Made by a program: the position numbers and the translations under genes. 64,000 bases of DNA from Leptospira selangorensis (GTDB lineage Bacteria > Spirochaetota > Leptospiria > Leptospirales > Leptospiraceae): NCBI RefSeq assembly GCF_004769405.1, contig NZ_RQES01000012.1, positions 186,001-250,000 of the forward strand, in the 5' to 3' direction. This document shows, one piece after another, positions 38,483 through 47,667 of this stretch. The notes under the pieces were generated by a model. The model saw only the letters and a program-made list of their open reading frames with translations, ran no database searches and was not told where the DNA came from. Positions within the stretch are counted from its first letter, which is position 1, and every line of letters starts with the position of its first letter.

Positions 38483-39840
38483 GGAGAATATATTCCGTTT
38501 TTATAATTTTTTCTATATCCTTACACTTATCCTTTTGCACAGGCTCCGGTTTATCTGAAATTTTAGGAGAAGAATCTGCCAGAGCAGAATTCGCATTTGT
38601 AGCAAAATTAGGCCCTAATTCGGCAGTTCTTTCCTGGAATTGTTCTCATCCTGCAAAAGGTACAATGTATACAAACGATGGAATACTTCCTAGTATCCAG
38701 TCATCTAAAACTCATTTTTTAGAATGGAAACATTTAAGCGCGAATACTTCTTATAGAGTAATCTTAACCTGCGGGTCTCAAAAGATAGAAGAAGGTAGTA
38801 TTTTAGAATTCAGAACTTGGATCTCGAACGATCCTCCTAAAACAAGGGGTATTTGGATCTTAGGTGGAATTGCGAATGACGGACTCCCTATTAAAGAAGT
38901 GGATCTATTCGATCCGGTGACGGATACCTGGTATTCTTCTATTACGAATATTCCTAGTCCCAGGATTTTCTCTTCGATCGTTCATCATAAAAACAAAATA
39001 TACATTATCGGAGGAATGGAAAATATTTCCGGGACCTATGTTTCTTCTTCTAAGGTAGAAGTTTATGATCCGTATGCAGATGTATGGGAAACAAAATCTT
39101 CTTTGCCTTCGGGTTCGATTGGTGCAGTGGTAGGTTCTGTCGGAGATGAGATCTATATTCTTTCCGGTTCCAATTCCAGTGATATGACGAACGGTCCCGT
39201 ATTTAATACAATTTTAAAGTTCTATCCGGAACTTGGAATAACTGGCCAATGGATCTCTTTCTCTTCTGCTTCCACGATATTCAGCAGAGTGGATATGGCA
39301 GGTTGTGCGATCAACGGTGTAGTTTTTTATACCGGCGGTAGGACTTACAATAGTGGGAGTGCAAACTCAAGCACGGACGGTTTTGCTGCTTCTGCAAATA
39401 CTACTACTTCTTTTAGCGAACCTAGTTTAGGAGAATCAAAACATGGAGCTGCCGGAGTTTGTATTTTACCTTCTTCCCAAGATCCCTTTCCGGCTGACGG
39501 CGTTTATTTTGCAGTTGTAGGAGGTTCAACAGGTTCCGGAAATGTATTCCAACCTGCGACTTCTATTATTCCTACAAACAGAACCGAGTTTTATCAATTG
39601 GGCTCTTCTTCCTTTTCTTTAGGACCAACCCTTCCTGCTTCTCTATATTTTCCTGCGGTCCAAACTTCCTATGAGACTCGTAAAATTTTTTCTTTTGGAG
39701 GAGCTTCTTCTATTAATATTCCTGAAAACACCGTATATTCTTTGGATTCGGGAAATCCATTAGGTTCCGCTTGGACAACTCATTCTCTTTCTATGCCAAG
39801 AAGGAGATATTCTCATAAAGCGATTCGGATCGACAGATGA
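38479..39840 (+). CDS. Kelch-repeat lipoprotein
   Basis: The ATG at 38479 overlaps the upstream stop (ATGA). The signal peptide ends in the lipobox LHLSFC. A short Ig/fibronectin-like domain (AKLGPNSAVLSWNC to LEFRTW) precedes a kelch beta-propeller (about 130-445). Its repeats have GG motifs, for example GIWILGGIANDG, KIYIIGGMENISG and AVVGGSTGSG. It is probably surface or periplasmic, for carbohydrate or protein binding. It overlaps the next gene's ATG by 4 bp. Confidence 0.85.
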   Translation: MRRIYSVFIIFSISLHLSFCTGSGLSEILGEESARAEFAFVAKLGPNSAVLSWNCSHPAKGTMYTNDGILPSIQSSKTHFLEWKHLSANTSYRVILTCGSQKIEEGSILEFRTWISNDPPKTRGIWILGGIANDGLPIKEVDLFDPVTDTWYSSITNIPSPRIFSSIVHHKNKIYIIGGMENISGTYVSSSKVEVYDPYADVWETKSSLPSGSIGAVVGSVGDEIYILSGSNSSDMTNGPVFNTILKFYPELGITGQWISFSSASTIFSRVDMAGCAINGVVFYTGGRTYNSGSANSSTDGFAASANTTTSFSEPSLGESKHGAAGVCILPSSQDPFPADGVYFAVVGGSTGSGNVFQPATSIIPTNRTEFYQLGSSSFSLGPTLPASLYFPAVQTSYETRKIFSFGGASSINIPENTVYSLDSGNPLGSAWTTHSLSMPRRRYSHKAIRIDR

Positions 39841-40454
39841 AAATAATGTTCTGGAAATCGGCAATTTTTAGAATGATCACGTTCTTTATTCTTCTAATCT
39901 CTCCTTTATTTTTATTATCAGAAGAAGGTAATCTAGAAGATAGATGGATCCAAGAAGGAAACATCTTATTAGAATCCAAACAATTCGAAGAAGCTTTAGT
40001 ATTAGCAAATTCCATTTTAGAATCGGATCCTTCTAACTCTAAGGCTGAATTTATTTTAACCCAAGCCTGGATCGGAATCGGTAAAGAAGAAAAGAAAAAG
40101 GGAAATTTTAATAAGGCGAAAGAATATCTAGGAAAAGCTTATGAGAAATGGCCTTTAAATGAAAGTATTCGAAAGGAACTTGCGGAGTTAGAAAATAGTC
40201 CTCATCAACATAAAAAACCGTCCATATCTTCAGGAAACAATTCTTATATACAAAATGTATTCAACAAAAACACGGAAGATCTGACTAACAGTATCAACCT
40301 TCTCCGCCTAGAAATCGAAAAACTAAAAGGTGAATTAGAAACGGAAAGACAAGGACGTTCTAAAGAAAACCTAAATGAAATCAATTTTTACTGGGTTTAT
40401 TTTCTTTTAGGAATACAAATTATAATCTTATTTGCAATATTTAGAAAAATATAA
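39837..40454 (+). CDS. TPR protein with N- and C-terminal membrane segments
   Basis: A signal/anchor segment (about residues 10-30) is followed by a TPR pair (about 35-115, EDRWIQEGNILLESKQFEEAL then AKEYLGKAYEKWPLNES). A charged coiled-coil region (about 150-180) and a C-terminal transmembrane helix (about 185-203, FYWVYFLLGIQIIILF) complete it. It closes the barrel-kelch-TPR operon and may act as an inner-membrane partner. The stop is convergent with the ankyrin gene. Confidence 0.78.
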   Translation: MKIMFWKSAIFRMITFFILLISPLFLLSEEGNLEDRWIQEGNILLESKQFEEALVLANSILESDPSNSKAEFILTQAWIGIGKEEKKKGNFNKAKEYLGKAYEKWPLNESIRKELAELENSPHQHKKPSISSGNNSYIQNVFNKNTEDLTNSINLLRLEIEKLKGELETERQGRSKENLNEINFYWVYFLLGIQIIILFAIFRKI

Positions 40455-40482
40455 TATCACCTGACCCAAAACTTCCCAAAAA

Positions 40483-41124
40483 TTAAGCGCTAAAAGCGAC
40501 CCCTCTTTCCGCAGCGATCTCTCTGGCTGTTTTTCCATCTTCCGTTTTTAGATCCGGATCCGCACCTTTCTTCAATAATAAAGAAACGATCTGTTCATTT
40601 CCCTGCCTGGAAGCTGCGATATGAAGTGGAGAAAAACCCCCGTCTTGTGTAAAGTTCGGATCCGCACCATTCTCCAAAAGTAATGCAACCGCATCCGCTC
40701 TCCAAGAAGCAACGGCAGAATGTAATGCAGTATTACCGATCGATAATTTACTTTTGGATTTCGCGTGTATGTCCGCACCCTTCTCCAATAAAAATTGAAT
40801 AATGGAAAGTTTTCCGAAATGGGAAGCAAGATGTAAAGGTGTCCAGCCATCCGGGCTATAAGAATGAACGATACTTGGATTGGAGTTTACGAGTTCTTTC
40901 ACTCTTTCCTCATGTCCTAAAGCAGCCGCTTCGAATAGATTGAGCGGAATTCCTAAGGTAAGATATGAATTTACTATATCTTCTTTGCCGTAATAGAGAG
41001 CGAATAGTACGGGAGTGATCCCTTCCGGATTTTGCTTGGAGGCTAGATCCGGACTTTCTCTCAATGAATAGATAACTTGAGCTTTATGACCTGCGGCGAT
41101 CATTTGGAACATATCGGAAATCAA
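40483..41124 (-). CDS. Ankyrin-repeat protein
   Basis: Five or six ankyrin repeats are seen (EGITPVLFALYYG, DGWTPLHLASHFG, IGNTALHSAVASW, GGFSPLHIAASRQG, DGKTAREIAAERG). No signal peptide, so it is cytosolic and used for protein contacts. The start is assigned to TTG at 41124 because GGAGG lies 8 nt upstream; ATGs at 41112 and 41103 are alternatives. It follows the B12 receptor group on the same strand but is separated by about 90 bp. The target is unknown. Confidence 0.85.
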   Translation of the reverse strand: MISDMFQMIAAGHKAQVIYSLRESPDLASKQNPEGITPVLFALYYGKEDIVNSYLTLGIPLNLFEAAALGHEERVKELVNSNPSIVHSYSPDGWTPLHLASHFGKLSIIQFLLEKGADIHAKSKSKLSIGNTALHSAVASWRADAVALLLENGADPNFTQDGGFSPLHIAASRQGNEQIVSLLLKKGADPDLKTEDGKTAREIAAERGVAFSA

Positions 41125-41216
41125 GCAATAGGCCTCCGAAAAACAACGAAGGATCATCCATTCTTTTAGTGCTTTGTCAATCCGGTTTCGACCGAGAGTA
41201 AAGAATTCGATCGGAA

Positions 41217-42377
41217 TTATTCTTTGAGCTGTATCAGATCAAAGGGTTGGAGGTCCACAGAGATAGGTGCAGGAGTTAAAAGCCGATTATCTCCGGTATC
41301 GAACATTGTAACGCCCGGCTGAGAGAATTGGGTATTGGAAACGTAAAGTATTTCGTCATCCGCAAGCAAGATCGTTGTCAAACTCGCGTCATAGGAGGAA
41401 GGAATAAAAAGTAAAGTCCCCAACTTCTGGCCCGTGCTTGGATTAAATACTTGTAATGTTTTATTGAAGGAGGCATCCAAAACACTTGCGTAACCCAGTT
41501 GCTCGTTTTTGACCTGCACTCCGAGTATATCTCCTCCAGCGGCAGCTTCCGAAAACAAAAAGCCTGAGCGGAAAGTCCGAGAAGAAAGCCTAAATGCCAC
41601 TACCCCGCCGTCAATCTGGCTCAAAAAACCCATTCTATTTGCTGCGGCAAAAACGATATGGGTCTCTCCGAAAAGATCTAATAGCTGGGGTTTGCCCACC
41701 GGATTCGGAACAGGAAATGTATAAGAGGAAAGAATAGAATCGGTTACGGTATCTATTTCCAAAAGAATAGATCCCCAAGGACCCGGTGGAAAATATCCAG
41801 TAGGATCATTTCGATCCAATCTTTGTAATACTACAAAGAGGCTTGTGCCGACGATCTGCATTCCGGACATTTCAGGTAGATTATCGGGGATCGCGCTCGG
41901 TTCGGAATAACCTCCCAGATCGATCTGCCCTAAACTTGCTCCCGTCAAAGGATGAATAATCCTTAATATTCTAGACCCATAAAGCGATATATAAGCCTTG
42001 TTCTGACCTAGGATCGCAATATCGGCGGGATTTGTGCCGGAACCCATAGACCATTCCGATATAGTCTGGAATCCGAAATTGGGATCCAAAACTTGGACAC
42101 TATCCCTATTTAAACGATTTAGAATATATACTTTATCATTCCCGAATCTAGCGATAGCATCGGAATGAATCGGAGTTAATCCGGGATAAGAAAGAAGAAG
42201 TTCAGGATTTACTACCTTAAATCTGCCCCCACTTGCAAAATCAGTGGTCACCACTCCGATATTATTCGGAAGGTTCGGAGTTAAAAATAAAGTATATAAA
42301 GGTGGTCTTTCTATATCTCCGCAGAAGGAAAAGAAAATAAACAAAGAAGGAAGAATGGTTCGTGATATAAATCTCAT
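41217..42377 (-). CDS. Beta-propeller lipoprotein linked to BtuB (YncE-like)
   Basis: The start ATG at 42377 has GGGAGG 7 nt upstream, inside the end of the receptor gene. The lipobox FFSFC (about residue 18) makes it a lipoprotein. Repeated beta-strands with V-x-D/G motifs (KVYILNRLNRDSVQVLD, DEILYVSNT) suggest a seven-bladed YVTN/YncE propeller. Sharing the riboswitch-controlled transcript suggests a role in cobalamin capture or receptor support (inference). It is 386 residues. Confidence 0.82.
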   Translation of the reverse strand: MRFISRTILPSLFIFFSFCGDIERPPLYTLFLTPNLPNNIGVVTTDFASGGRFKVVNPELLLSYPGLTPIHSDAIARFGNDKVYILNRLNRDSVQVLDPNFGFQTISEWSMGSGTNPADIAILGQNKAYISLYGSRILRIIHPLTGASLGQIDLGGYSEPSAIPDNLPEMSGMQIVGTSLFVVLQRLDRNDPTGYFPPGPWGSILLEIDTVTDSILSSYTFPVPNPVGKPQLLDLFGETHIVFAAANRMGFLSQIDGGVVAFRLSSRTFRSGFLFSEAAAGGDILGVQVKNEQLGYASVLDASFNKTLQVFNPSTGQKLGTLLFIPSSYDASLTTILLADDEILYVSNTQFSQPGVTMFDTGDNRLLTPAPISVDLQPFDLIQLKE

Positions 42378-42378
42378 C

Positions 42379-44481
42379 TTAAAACCTCCCACTCAAGGTG
42401 ATAAACCAATTTCTTCCTGGAAGAGGATATCCTACAATATCCTCCACTCTTTTATCTCCCATATTCCTAAGATCTATACTTAAGAGAAGTTCTCTCGGAG
42501 TCTTTTCTCCTTTTTTGGTGGGATCTTCTTCTTCGGGAGAAGAATACAATACAAGTGTAAGATATGCGTTCCAAATCTGACGAGCAGGTTGGTAATTTAC
42601 ATATTCATTTGTCCTATCCTTAAAAACTGCTCCTACATACACACCTTCAAATCCAAGCTCCCATCTTTTTCCTCTATACGCGATTGTTCCGGAGATCTCA
42701 TGCTTAGGCCTAAGAGGAAGATATTTACCGTTTAGATAAGGTGCAGGAGAAGTATTGATTGCTTCTTGGTAGGTATATTCTAATAAAAATTTCCAACCCT
42801 TGTATTCGGTTTTATGAGAAACTTCTGCCCCATCAATCCTTGCAGAATCCACATTTTCCGGTCTCAAGGTAAACTGTGAATTAGGGATGAAAAGGATCAT
42901 ATCCTTGATCCTTTTTCTAAAATAGGAAATCGTAATATTGGATTTGAGTTCTCCGTTTTTATATCTTCCCGTGACACCCGCATCCCCATTCTCACTTCTT
43001 TCCGGTTTAAGAGAATCGTTTGCGATGATTGTTCCAACTTCTCCGAATAGTTCCAAAAAACTCGGGATCCTATATTGTTTAGCGATATTAGATTTGAATT
43101 CCAAAGAATAATTTTCTTTTTCCCAAAACCTCCAAAGAAGTCCCGTTTTAGGATTCGAAAACTCAGTGGTTTTTGTGGCAGAAGCGAACGGATCTTGTTT
43201 TCTATACCAAGGTTCGTCGGACTGGAATTTGTCTCTGTAAGAATCCCAGGAAACTCCAGGAGTCAAAACTAGTTTCCCGTCTAAAAATCGAAACTCGTCC
43301 TCTACTTGAAAAGTAGTATAGGTCCTTGTTTTTCCGGGCTCGTATTTTAGATCTATATTTTGAGGAGTACTTCTGGATCTTTCAAAAGTTTCCCTTTCTA
43401 TCCCGGCGTGAAATTTCAGAATTTGATAATATTCTAATAAATATAGTGTGGGAGTAATTTGGAATCCAGACTGCCCCATAAAAGCGGTGGAATTAGGAGT
43501 TCCTTTGGAAAATTCAGATTTTGGATCGAATAGATCGTCATTCGTAAAGGAGGTAAAAGCACGAGTCTCTAATCTGAGCAAACCATCGAATATACCTTTC
43601 GTATCCGTTCCGAGAGAAGTAGTATTTCTAAGATACCTACGATGAACTTGTTGAGTTTGGTTACTTGCAGGTCCTGGAATTCCATGAAATCTATAATTTA
43701 GATCATTCCAAAATTTGATCTTGGTTGCTCCGATATCTCCGCTCAGTCCTAACATTCCCGAAGTTCTTTCGTATTGAGCGTTCCTTCTTTTGTCGATCGT
43801 GTCATCCAGAGGATTGACGAGTAAGGTCCCATGATTGTTTAGATAAGAAAAGTTCTGGTCGGATTTTTCGCCGAGCAAGAATACACTAGTGCCAATTCCG
43901 CCATAAGTTCCCGTATGCGTTATGCTACCTTTTCCGGTATTAAAACTTCCGGCACCTATATTAACACGAGTTTTAGGAGGACCGCTTCCTGTTCTTGTGA
44001 CTAAGTTTACACTTCCACCGATTGCGGATCCTGAAAATCCGACGGGAGCGCCACTTCTATAAACTTCTATACTTTGTAAATTGTCGAATGGAAGATCTGC
44101 GAGGTTTACTTCTCCCCCTTGCGAATTATTAAAGGGGACTCCGTCTATGAAGATCCTGGATTGGTTCGGATTTGTTCCTCTAAGAGATAGAGTGGAATAA
44201 GAACCTAAACCACCGTATCTTCTGATCCTTACTCCTGCTTCTCTTTCTAAAACATCCGGAAGATTCGTATAACGTGCATTGTATTGGTCCAGATCTATGG
44301 AAGTCTGGAAACCTGTTGGGTTCTTTCTGAAATTTTCAGGCTGAGAATTGGAACCGGTCTTTCCCACTACTTTTACAGTGGAAGTTTCAGTCTTCTGGGT
44401 CTCTTGGGAAAATATTTGGACGGAAAATAAAAAGAGCCCTAGATGAAGTATCCTGGAAAATCGTTTAGGTCTTTTATACAT
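42379..44481 (-). CDS. btuB: TonB-dependent outer-membrane receptor, BtuB-like (cobalamin uptake)
   Basis: A signal peptide is followed by an N-terminal plug (about 40-170, [24 protein letters not shown]) and a barrel of about 530 residues ending [12 protein letters not shown] with a C-terminal Phe. The upstream region carries a cobalamin riboswitch on the same strand, which points to vitamin B12 as substrate. The length of 700 residues is close to E. coli BtuB plus a longer leader. The TonB-like protein at 13952 could energise it, though that is not shown. An AAGG ribosome site precedes the ATG. Confidence 0.88.
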   Translation of the reverse strand: MYKRPKRFSRILHLGLFLFSVQIFSQETQKTETSTVKVVGKTGSNSQPENFRKNPTGFQTSIDLDQYNARYTNLPDVLEREAGVRIRRYGGLGSYSTLSLRGTNPNQSRIFIDGVPFNNSQGGEVNLADLPFDNLQSIEVYRSGAPVGFSGSAIGGSVNLVTRTGSGPPKTRVNIGAGSFNTGKGSITHTGTYGGIGTSVFLLGEKSDQNFSYLNNHGTLLVNPLDDTIDKRRNAQYERTSGMLGLSGDIGATKIKFWNDLNYRFHGIPGPASNQTQQVHRRYLRNTTSLGTDTKGIFDGLLRLETRAFTSFTNDDLFDPKSEFSKGTPNSTAFMGQSGFQITPTLYLLEYYQILKFHAGIERETFERSRSTPQNIDLKYEPGKTRTYTTFQVEDEFRFLDGKLVLTPGVSWDSYRDKFQSDEPWYRKQDPFASATKTTEFSNPKTGLLWRFWEKENYSLEFKSNIAKQYRIPSFLELFGEVGTIIANDSLKPERSENGDAGVTGRYKNGELKSNITISYFRKRIKDMILFIPNSQFTLRPENVDSARIDGAEVSHKTEYKGWKFLLEYTYQEAINTSPAPYLNGKYLPLRPKHEISGTIAYRGKRWELGFEGVYVGAVFKDRTNEYVNYQPARQIWNAYLTLVLYSSPEEEDPTKKGEKTPRELLLSIDLRNMGDKRVEDIVGYPLPGRNWFITLSGRF

Positions 44482-44517
44482 TGAGGCCTTAACTCCCGAA
44501 AGCCAGAGAATTGAAAG

Positions 44518-44675
44518 TAGCTCTGATAGGTTTTCTGACTCACGCCCGATTCGGACCCTTCCCGTCTTTCGACAGTGGTTTTGACCGATCGTTTAGGCGT
44601 TTACAGCTGCGGGTACAGCTCCGGATTTTCACCGGATTCCCTTTTCCGATCTACTTGCAAGACCAGGTTCCCAAC
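44518..44675 (-). ncRNA. Cobalamin (AdoCbl) riboswitch upstream of btuB
   Basis: On the minus strand the leader contains the conserved core GGTGAAAATCC, CCCGCAGCTGTAA, ACCACTG with GGGAAGG, and AGTCAGAAAACCT close to the start codon. These are the diagnostic segments of the B12 element in order. The Shine-Dalgarno of btuB lies a few nucleotides after the last conserved box, consistent with translational control. Boundaries are approximate. An additional TCTTGC-GTAA-GCAAGA hairpin lies further upstream (44714-44729). Confidence 0.88.
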
Positions 44676-44753
44676 CCAAGTCGGAGGGGCAATCTCAAAA
44701 AGGTCTGGCCGTCTCTTGCTTACGCAAGACCGCAGAGTAACGAACACCCACCC

Positions 44754-44769
44754 TGTAGGAGTTCCTACA
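44754..44769. repeat. TGTAGGAG-TTCCTACA palindrome
   Basis: A near-perfect 16-bp palindrome with one centre mismatch, in the region between the riboswitch and the gene at 44899. The same element recurs at 45728 and 45858 and in the terminator at 45675. Confidence 0.7.
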
Positions 44770-44898
44770 TGTGGATTTTTCAAGAATAGAAAGAAATATT
44801 TTCTTGATGTAAGATAAAAACCGGAAAGGATTCACGAATTCGCGACCGGAAGGGAATCCCTTCGGGTCTACCTACATAACAGGGAGCATCGAACTCGA

Positions 44899-45639
44899 AT
44901 GAAACGCATTCCATCCTTAAGATTTCTTTTATTAGGGATCTTTCTTTTAACTACCTCGTCCTTATCAGCAGCCGGAACTTATTCCGAAGGTTGGACAGTT
45001 GCAAAATTGATCCAATTTGAAAGCAGAGGGGTCATTTTTGAATCTTACGAAGGTCTTTTAGAAGTTTATACTATAAACGATTCAGAAGCTTGCGACGAAA
45101 TGAAGGACGAATGTTTTGTTCCGGCAAAACAAAAGATCGAATTCAGCGTACGTCCTGAAAACGCAGATGTAGTGAACTTCTTAAGCAAAAGTTTAAACCA
45201 GGAAATTTTAGTCCAATATAGGATTCATAGATTAGAGCCTCTTGCATTGTCTTCCGACTACGAAGTGGTAGGAGCTCAGCTTCAGGAAAAATCCCTACCG
45301 AAAGGCCTTCCTGATAAGATTGTAAGCAAAAGTAAGTCCGGAGGAAAAAGAAATTTTTCCGTTACTGGACGTATTCTAAGTTTAGAATATAAGGGAACCT
45401 TAATTGGAACCTGGGAAGGCTTATATCTGGATGAGACCAGAAACAAAGTGCATCCTTTCTCTGTGACCGACGAAGAGATTGCGGCCTTCGCCACAAACAC
45501 TCTCAAGTTCGGACTTAGATATTTCTTAGGTGTTTCCGTGGCTTACGTGACTGGAGCAAGAGATTCTCATTATGATATTTATGAGATCAACTTCAAAGCT
45601 CCTGCAGGCGCGCTGGAGCCGGCTGGCAAAACCCAATAA
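44899..45639 (+). CDS. Exported protein of unknown function (246 aa)
   Basis: A signal peptide (residues 1-24, cut after SLSAA) precedes a mainly beta domain with two related halves: VIFESYEGLLEVYTIND and TLIGTWEGLYLDETRNK. Each half has a G-x-W/Y-E-G-L element. Two Cys near residues 61 and 68 may bond. The product is periplasmic or surface. The gene stands alone with a strong terminator after it and palindromic repeats on both sides. I do not recognise a family. Confidence 0.7.
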   Translation: MKRIPSLRFLLLGIFLLTTSSLSAAGTYSEGWTVAKLIQFESRGVIFESYEGLLEVYTINDSEACDEMKDECFVPAKQKIEFSVRPENADVVNFLSKSLNQEILVQYRIHRLEPLALSSDYEVVGAQLQEKSLPKGLPDKIVSKSKSGGKRNFSVTGRILSLEYKGTLIGTWEGLYLDETRNKVHPFSVTDEEIAAFATNTLKFGLRYFLGVSVAYVTGARDSHYDIYEINFKAPAGALEPAGKTQ

Positions 45640-45662
45640 TTTACATTAAGATCCTATTAAGT

Positions 45663-45704
45663 AAAAGGCCGATCTAGGAGTTCCTATATCGGCCTTTTTA
45701 TTTT
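45663..45704 (+). terminator. Strong intrinsic terminator
   Basis: AAAAGGCCGAT (45663-45673) pairs with ATCGGCCTTTT (45688-45698). The inner TAGGAG/TTCCTA extends the stem, and a U-rich tail follows (TTTTTATTTT). It ends the transcript of the gene at 44899. Confidence 0.9.
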
Positions 45705-45727
45705 AGAGTGTTACGAGAATATCTCTG

Positions 45728-45743
45728 TAGGAGCTCCTACATG
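45728..45743. repeat. TGTAGGAGCTCCTACA perfect palindrome
   Basis: A perfect 16-bp palindrome, second copy of the local element, 24 bp after the terminator. Confidence 0.75.
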
Positions 45744-45761
45744 GTTTTGAAGACGGCCCCC

Positions 45762-45779
45762 ACCCTGTCCAGGGTGGAG
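45762..45779. repeat. CCACCCTG/CAGGGTGG palindrome
   Basis: A GC-rich 18-bp inverted repeat with a 2-bp centre between two TGTAGGAG palindromes. No U-run follows. The gap 45705-45887 contains no gene I can support. Confidence 0.5.
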
Positions 45780-45857
45780 GAGGTGGGTTAGTGGGAGAAG
45801 CCTTTTCCCCTATATCATAAAATTGTAAAATTTACAATTAAAAATTTAGGAAAAATT

Positions 45858-45873
45858 TGTAGGAGCTCCTACA
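45858..45873. repeat. TGTAGGAGCTCCTACA perfect palindrome
   Basis: Third full copy, directly beyond the 3' end of the convergent CapA-like gene (stop at 45888). Confidence 0.75.
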
Positions 45874-45887
45874 TATAATAGTTTCAA

Positions 45888-46934
45888 TTAAGGATGGAAA
45901 CTTCCGTCGGACTGGATTTTAGGTCCTTTTCCTGGGAAATCAGATTTAGTCAAAGACTGGATCAGTTCGGTAGTCTTAGCGTCTGGATCCGGAGCAGGAA
46001 TTCCATTTTGGCTTAATTGTAATGGATGGATCTTACCTTTAATAAAATTCCCTTGTTTATCTAAGTCTGCTTCTAAGACCAAAGAATATCCGCCATATCC
46101 TTTCGTAGAGAATACTCTATATCCTAAAAAATTTCCTAAAGAGTAAGCGACCAGTTTTCCTTTATACAATTCGAATGCTCTAGGTAAATGAGGTCCATGT
46201 CCGATAAATAAGTCTGCACCTGCATCGATCAAAGCATGGGAAAGAGCGACTAGGTTTCCTCTATATTCTCCGTAAAATCTTTCTTGTTCATTTTTTACGT
46301 GTAAAGCAGGTCCACCTTCTGCTCCGCCATGAACGGATATAAAAACCAATTGTGCTTTTTTCTTAGCTTCTTTTACGAGAGCTACACCTTCTTCTATATG
46401 GTTCACATGATTATGAGCGCTTTCCATATGGCTGAATCCGATCCAAGCCACTGAAATTCCTTTTACGTTCATATAAGTGATCGCGCCTTTTTTGCCAGTG
46501 TATCTAACTCCAGCTTCTGAGAGATTTTTACCTGTATCTTCGAAACCTTGTTGGTGAAAATCCAAACTATGATTATTCGCAATGGAAACTATATCGAATC
46601 CAACATCCTTTAGGATTTTTGCATATGATGGAGGAGTCCTGAAAGCAAATATAAGAGGACGATTTATATTTTTAGCACAATGAGGATAATCAGTCAGAGT
46701 ACTTTCGAAATTTGCAAATAGTATATCCGCCCCTCTCAAACTAGGCTCCACCTGAGAGAACAAAGTGTTTCTAGGATCGGAAGGAAGTTTATTCTCCGGA
46801 TAATTGGTTCCCATGACCAAATCTCCCACCGCTTTGATCTTCAAAGTTTCAGGTTCTACAGATTCAATCGGCTGGCATTGGGAAAATAAAAGAGAGAGTC
46901 CTAAAAGAAAGGACAATGCAAGGATTCTATACAT
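45888..46934 (-). CDS. CapA-family metallophosphatase-like lipoprotein
   Basis: A lipobox (LLFSQC) near residue 20 is followed by the CapA/PgsA calcineurin-like fold. Motifs are [38 protein letters not shown]-type [11 protein letters not shown] and [17 protein letters not shown]. The length (348) is typical. CapA proteins are linked to capsule or poly-gamma-glutamate handling, but most stand-alone members have no known substrate. It is a predicted lipoprotein at the cell envelope. Confidence 0.9.
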   Translation of the reverse strand: MYRILALSFLLGLSLLFSQCQPIESVEPETLKIKAVGDLVMGTNYPENKLPSDPRNTLFSQVEPSLRGADILFANFESTLTDYPHCAKNINRPLIFAFRTPPSYAKILKDVGFDIVSIANNHSLDFHQQGFEDTGKNLSEAGVRYTGKKGAITYMNVKGISVAWIGFSHMESAHNHVNHIEEGVALVKEAKKKAQLVFISVHGGAEGGPALHVKNEQERFYGEYRGNLVALSHALIDAGADLFIGHGPHLPRAFELYKGKLVAYSLGNFLGYRVFSTKGYGGYSLVLEADLDKQGNFIKGKIHPLQLSQNGIPAPDPDAKTTELIQSLTKSDFPGKGPKIQSDGSFHP

Positions 46935-46997
46935 AGGGGAAGGATTTTAGAAACCCTATCCCTGGCAAAGCGGTTTTTCTTAGGTTAAAGCCCCTTC

Positions 46998-47564
46998 TTA
47001 GGGACCTACAACAACTGCAGTAGGAGTTACTATCACAGGAATAACTCCAACAAGGAAGCCTTCGGGAAGATTAATATCCGAACTAGTGCTGATAGCTCTG
47101 AATTCAATCACGCAATTGCCAGCGGAGAAAAACGTGGTAAAAAGAGTTTGAGAAGCGTAACTATTTGAACCAGAAAACATGACTGAAGTAGAATTTTCAC
47201 TACTCTGAGAAGGGCAATTTATATAATCCATAGAAGCTTGCAGAATAGACTCCGAGTTCCCGCTCCATTCGGAAGGGATAGGAGCTTTGATAGAAGCTGT
47301 AAATGAACCATTTTGGTTTTGAGCCAAAGTTAAGACGGGAGGATTAAATTGTAAAAGATAAGGACTCAAAACTACTCCGAGCACTGATAATAAGGCTGCT
47401 CTCTGCTTTTCCGGATCCTTTTTCTCTTCTTCTGAAAGACCTAAAAACTCTTTTCCCACATCTGTCCCTGTAAGCACGAGTCCACAACTTACGTTATGGG
47501 CAACGAGCATAAGGAAGATAAAACTTGTTATAAATTTTTTTCTGAGGCAAAGAGATATTAGCAT
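46998..47564 (-). CDS. Lipoprotein, distant relative of the tandem pair at 48.5-49.9 kb
   Basis: The lipobox HNVSC is followed by G, and the mature start has the same C-G-L entry as the pair downstream. Residues around LLQFNPPVLTLAQNQNGSF align with LGFNPSTLSFSA and LTFSPTSLNFSA of those proteins. It is 188 residues, beta-rich. It is divergent from the methyltransferase across about 100 bp. Function unknown. Confidence 0.7.
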   Translation of the reverse strand: MLISLCLRKKFITSFIFLMLVAHNVSCGLVLTGTDVGKEFLGLSEEEKKDPEKQRAALLSVLGVVLSPYLLQFNPPVLTLAQNQNGSFTASIKAPIPSEWSGNSESILQASMDYINCPSQSSENSTSVMFSGSNSYASQTLFTTFFSAGNCVIEFRAISTSSDINLPEGFLVGVIPVIVTPTAVVVGP

Positions 47565-47667
47565 CTTCTACGTTTAACAATAAATTTACCCAAAAAGCAA
47601 GTCTTAAAAATAAGATTAGATCCCCATTTTATGTCGGGAAACCTCTCAAATCACCGATCCTTATACT

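Noticed and set aside
44511..44817. Frames overlapping the riboswitch region on both strands
   Set aside because: They coincide with the conserved B12 aptamer and show no coding signal.
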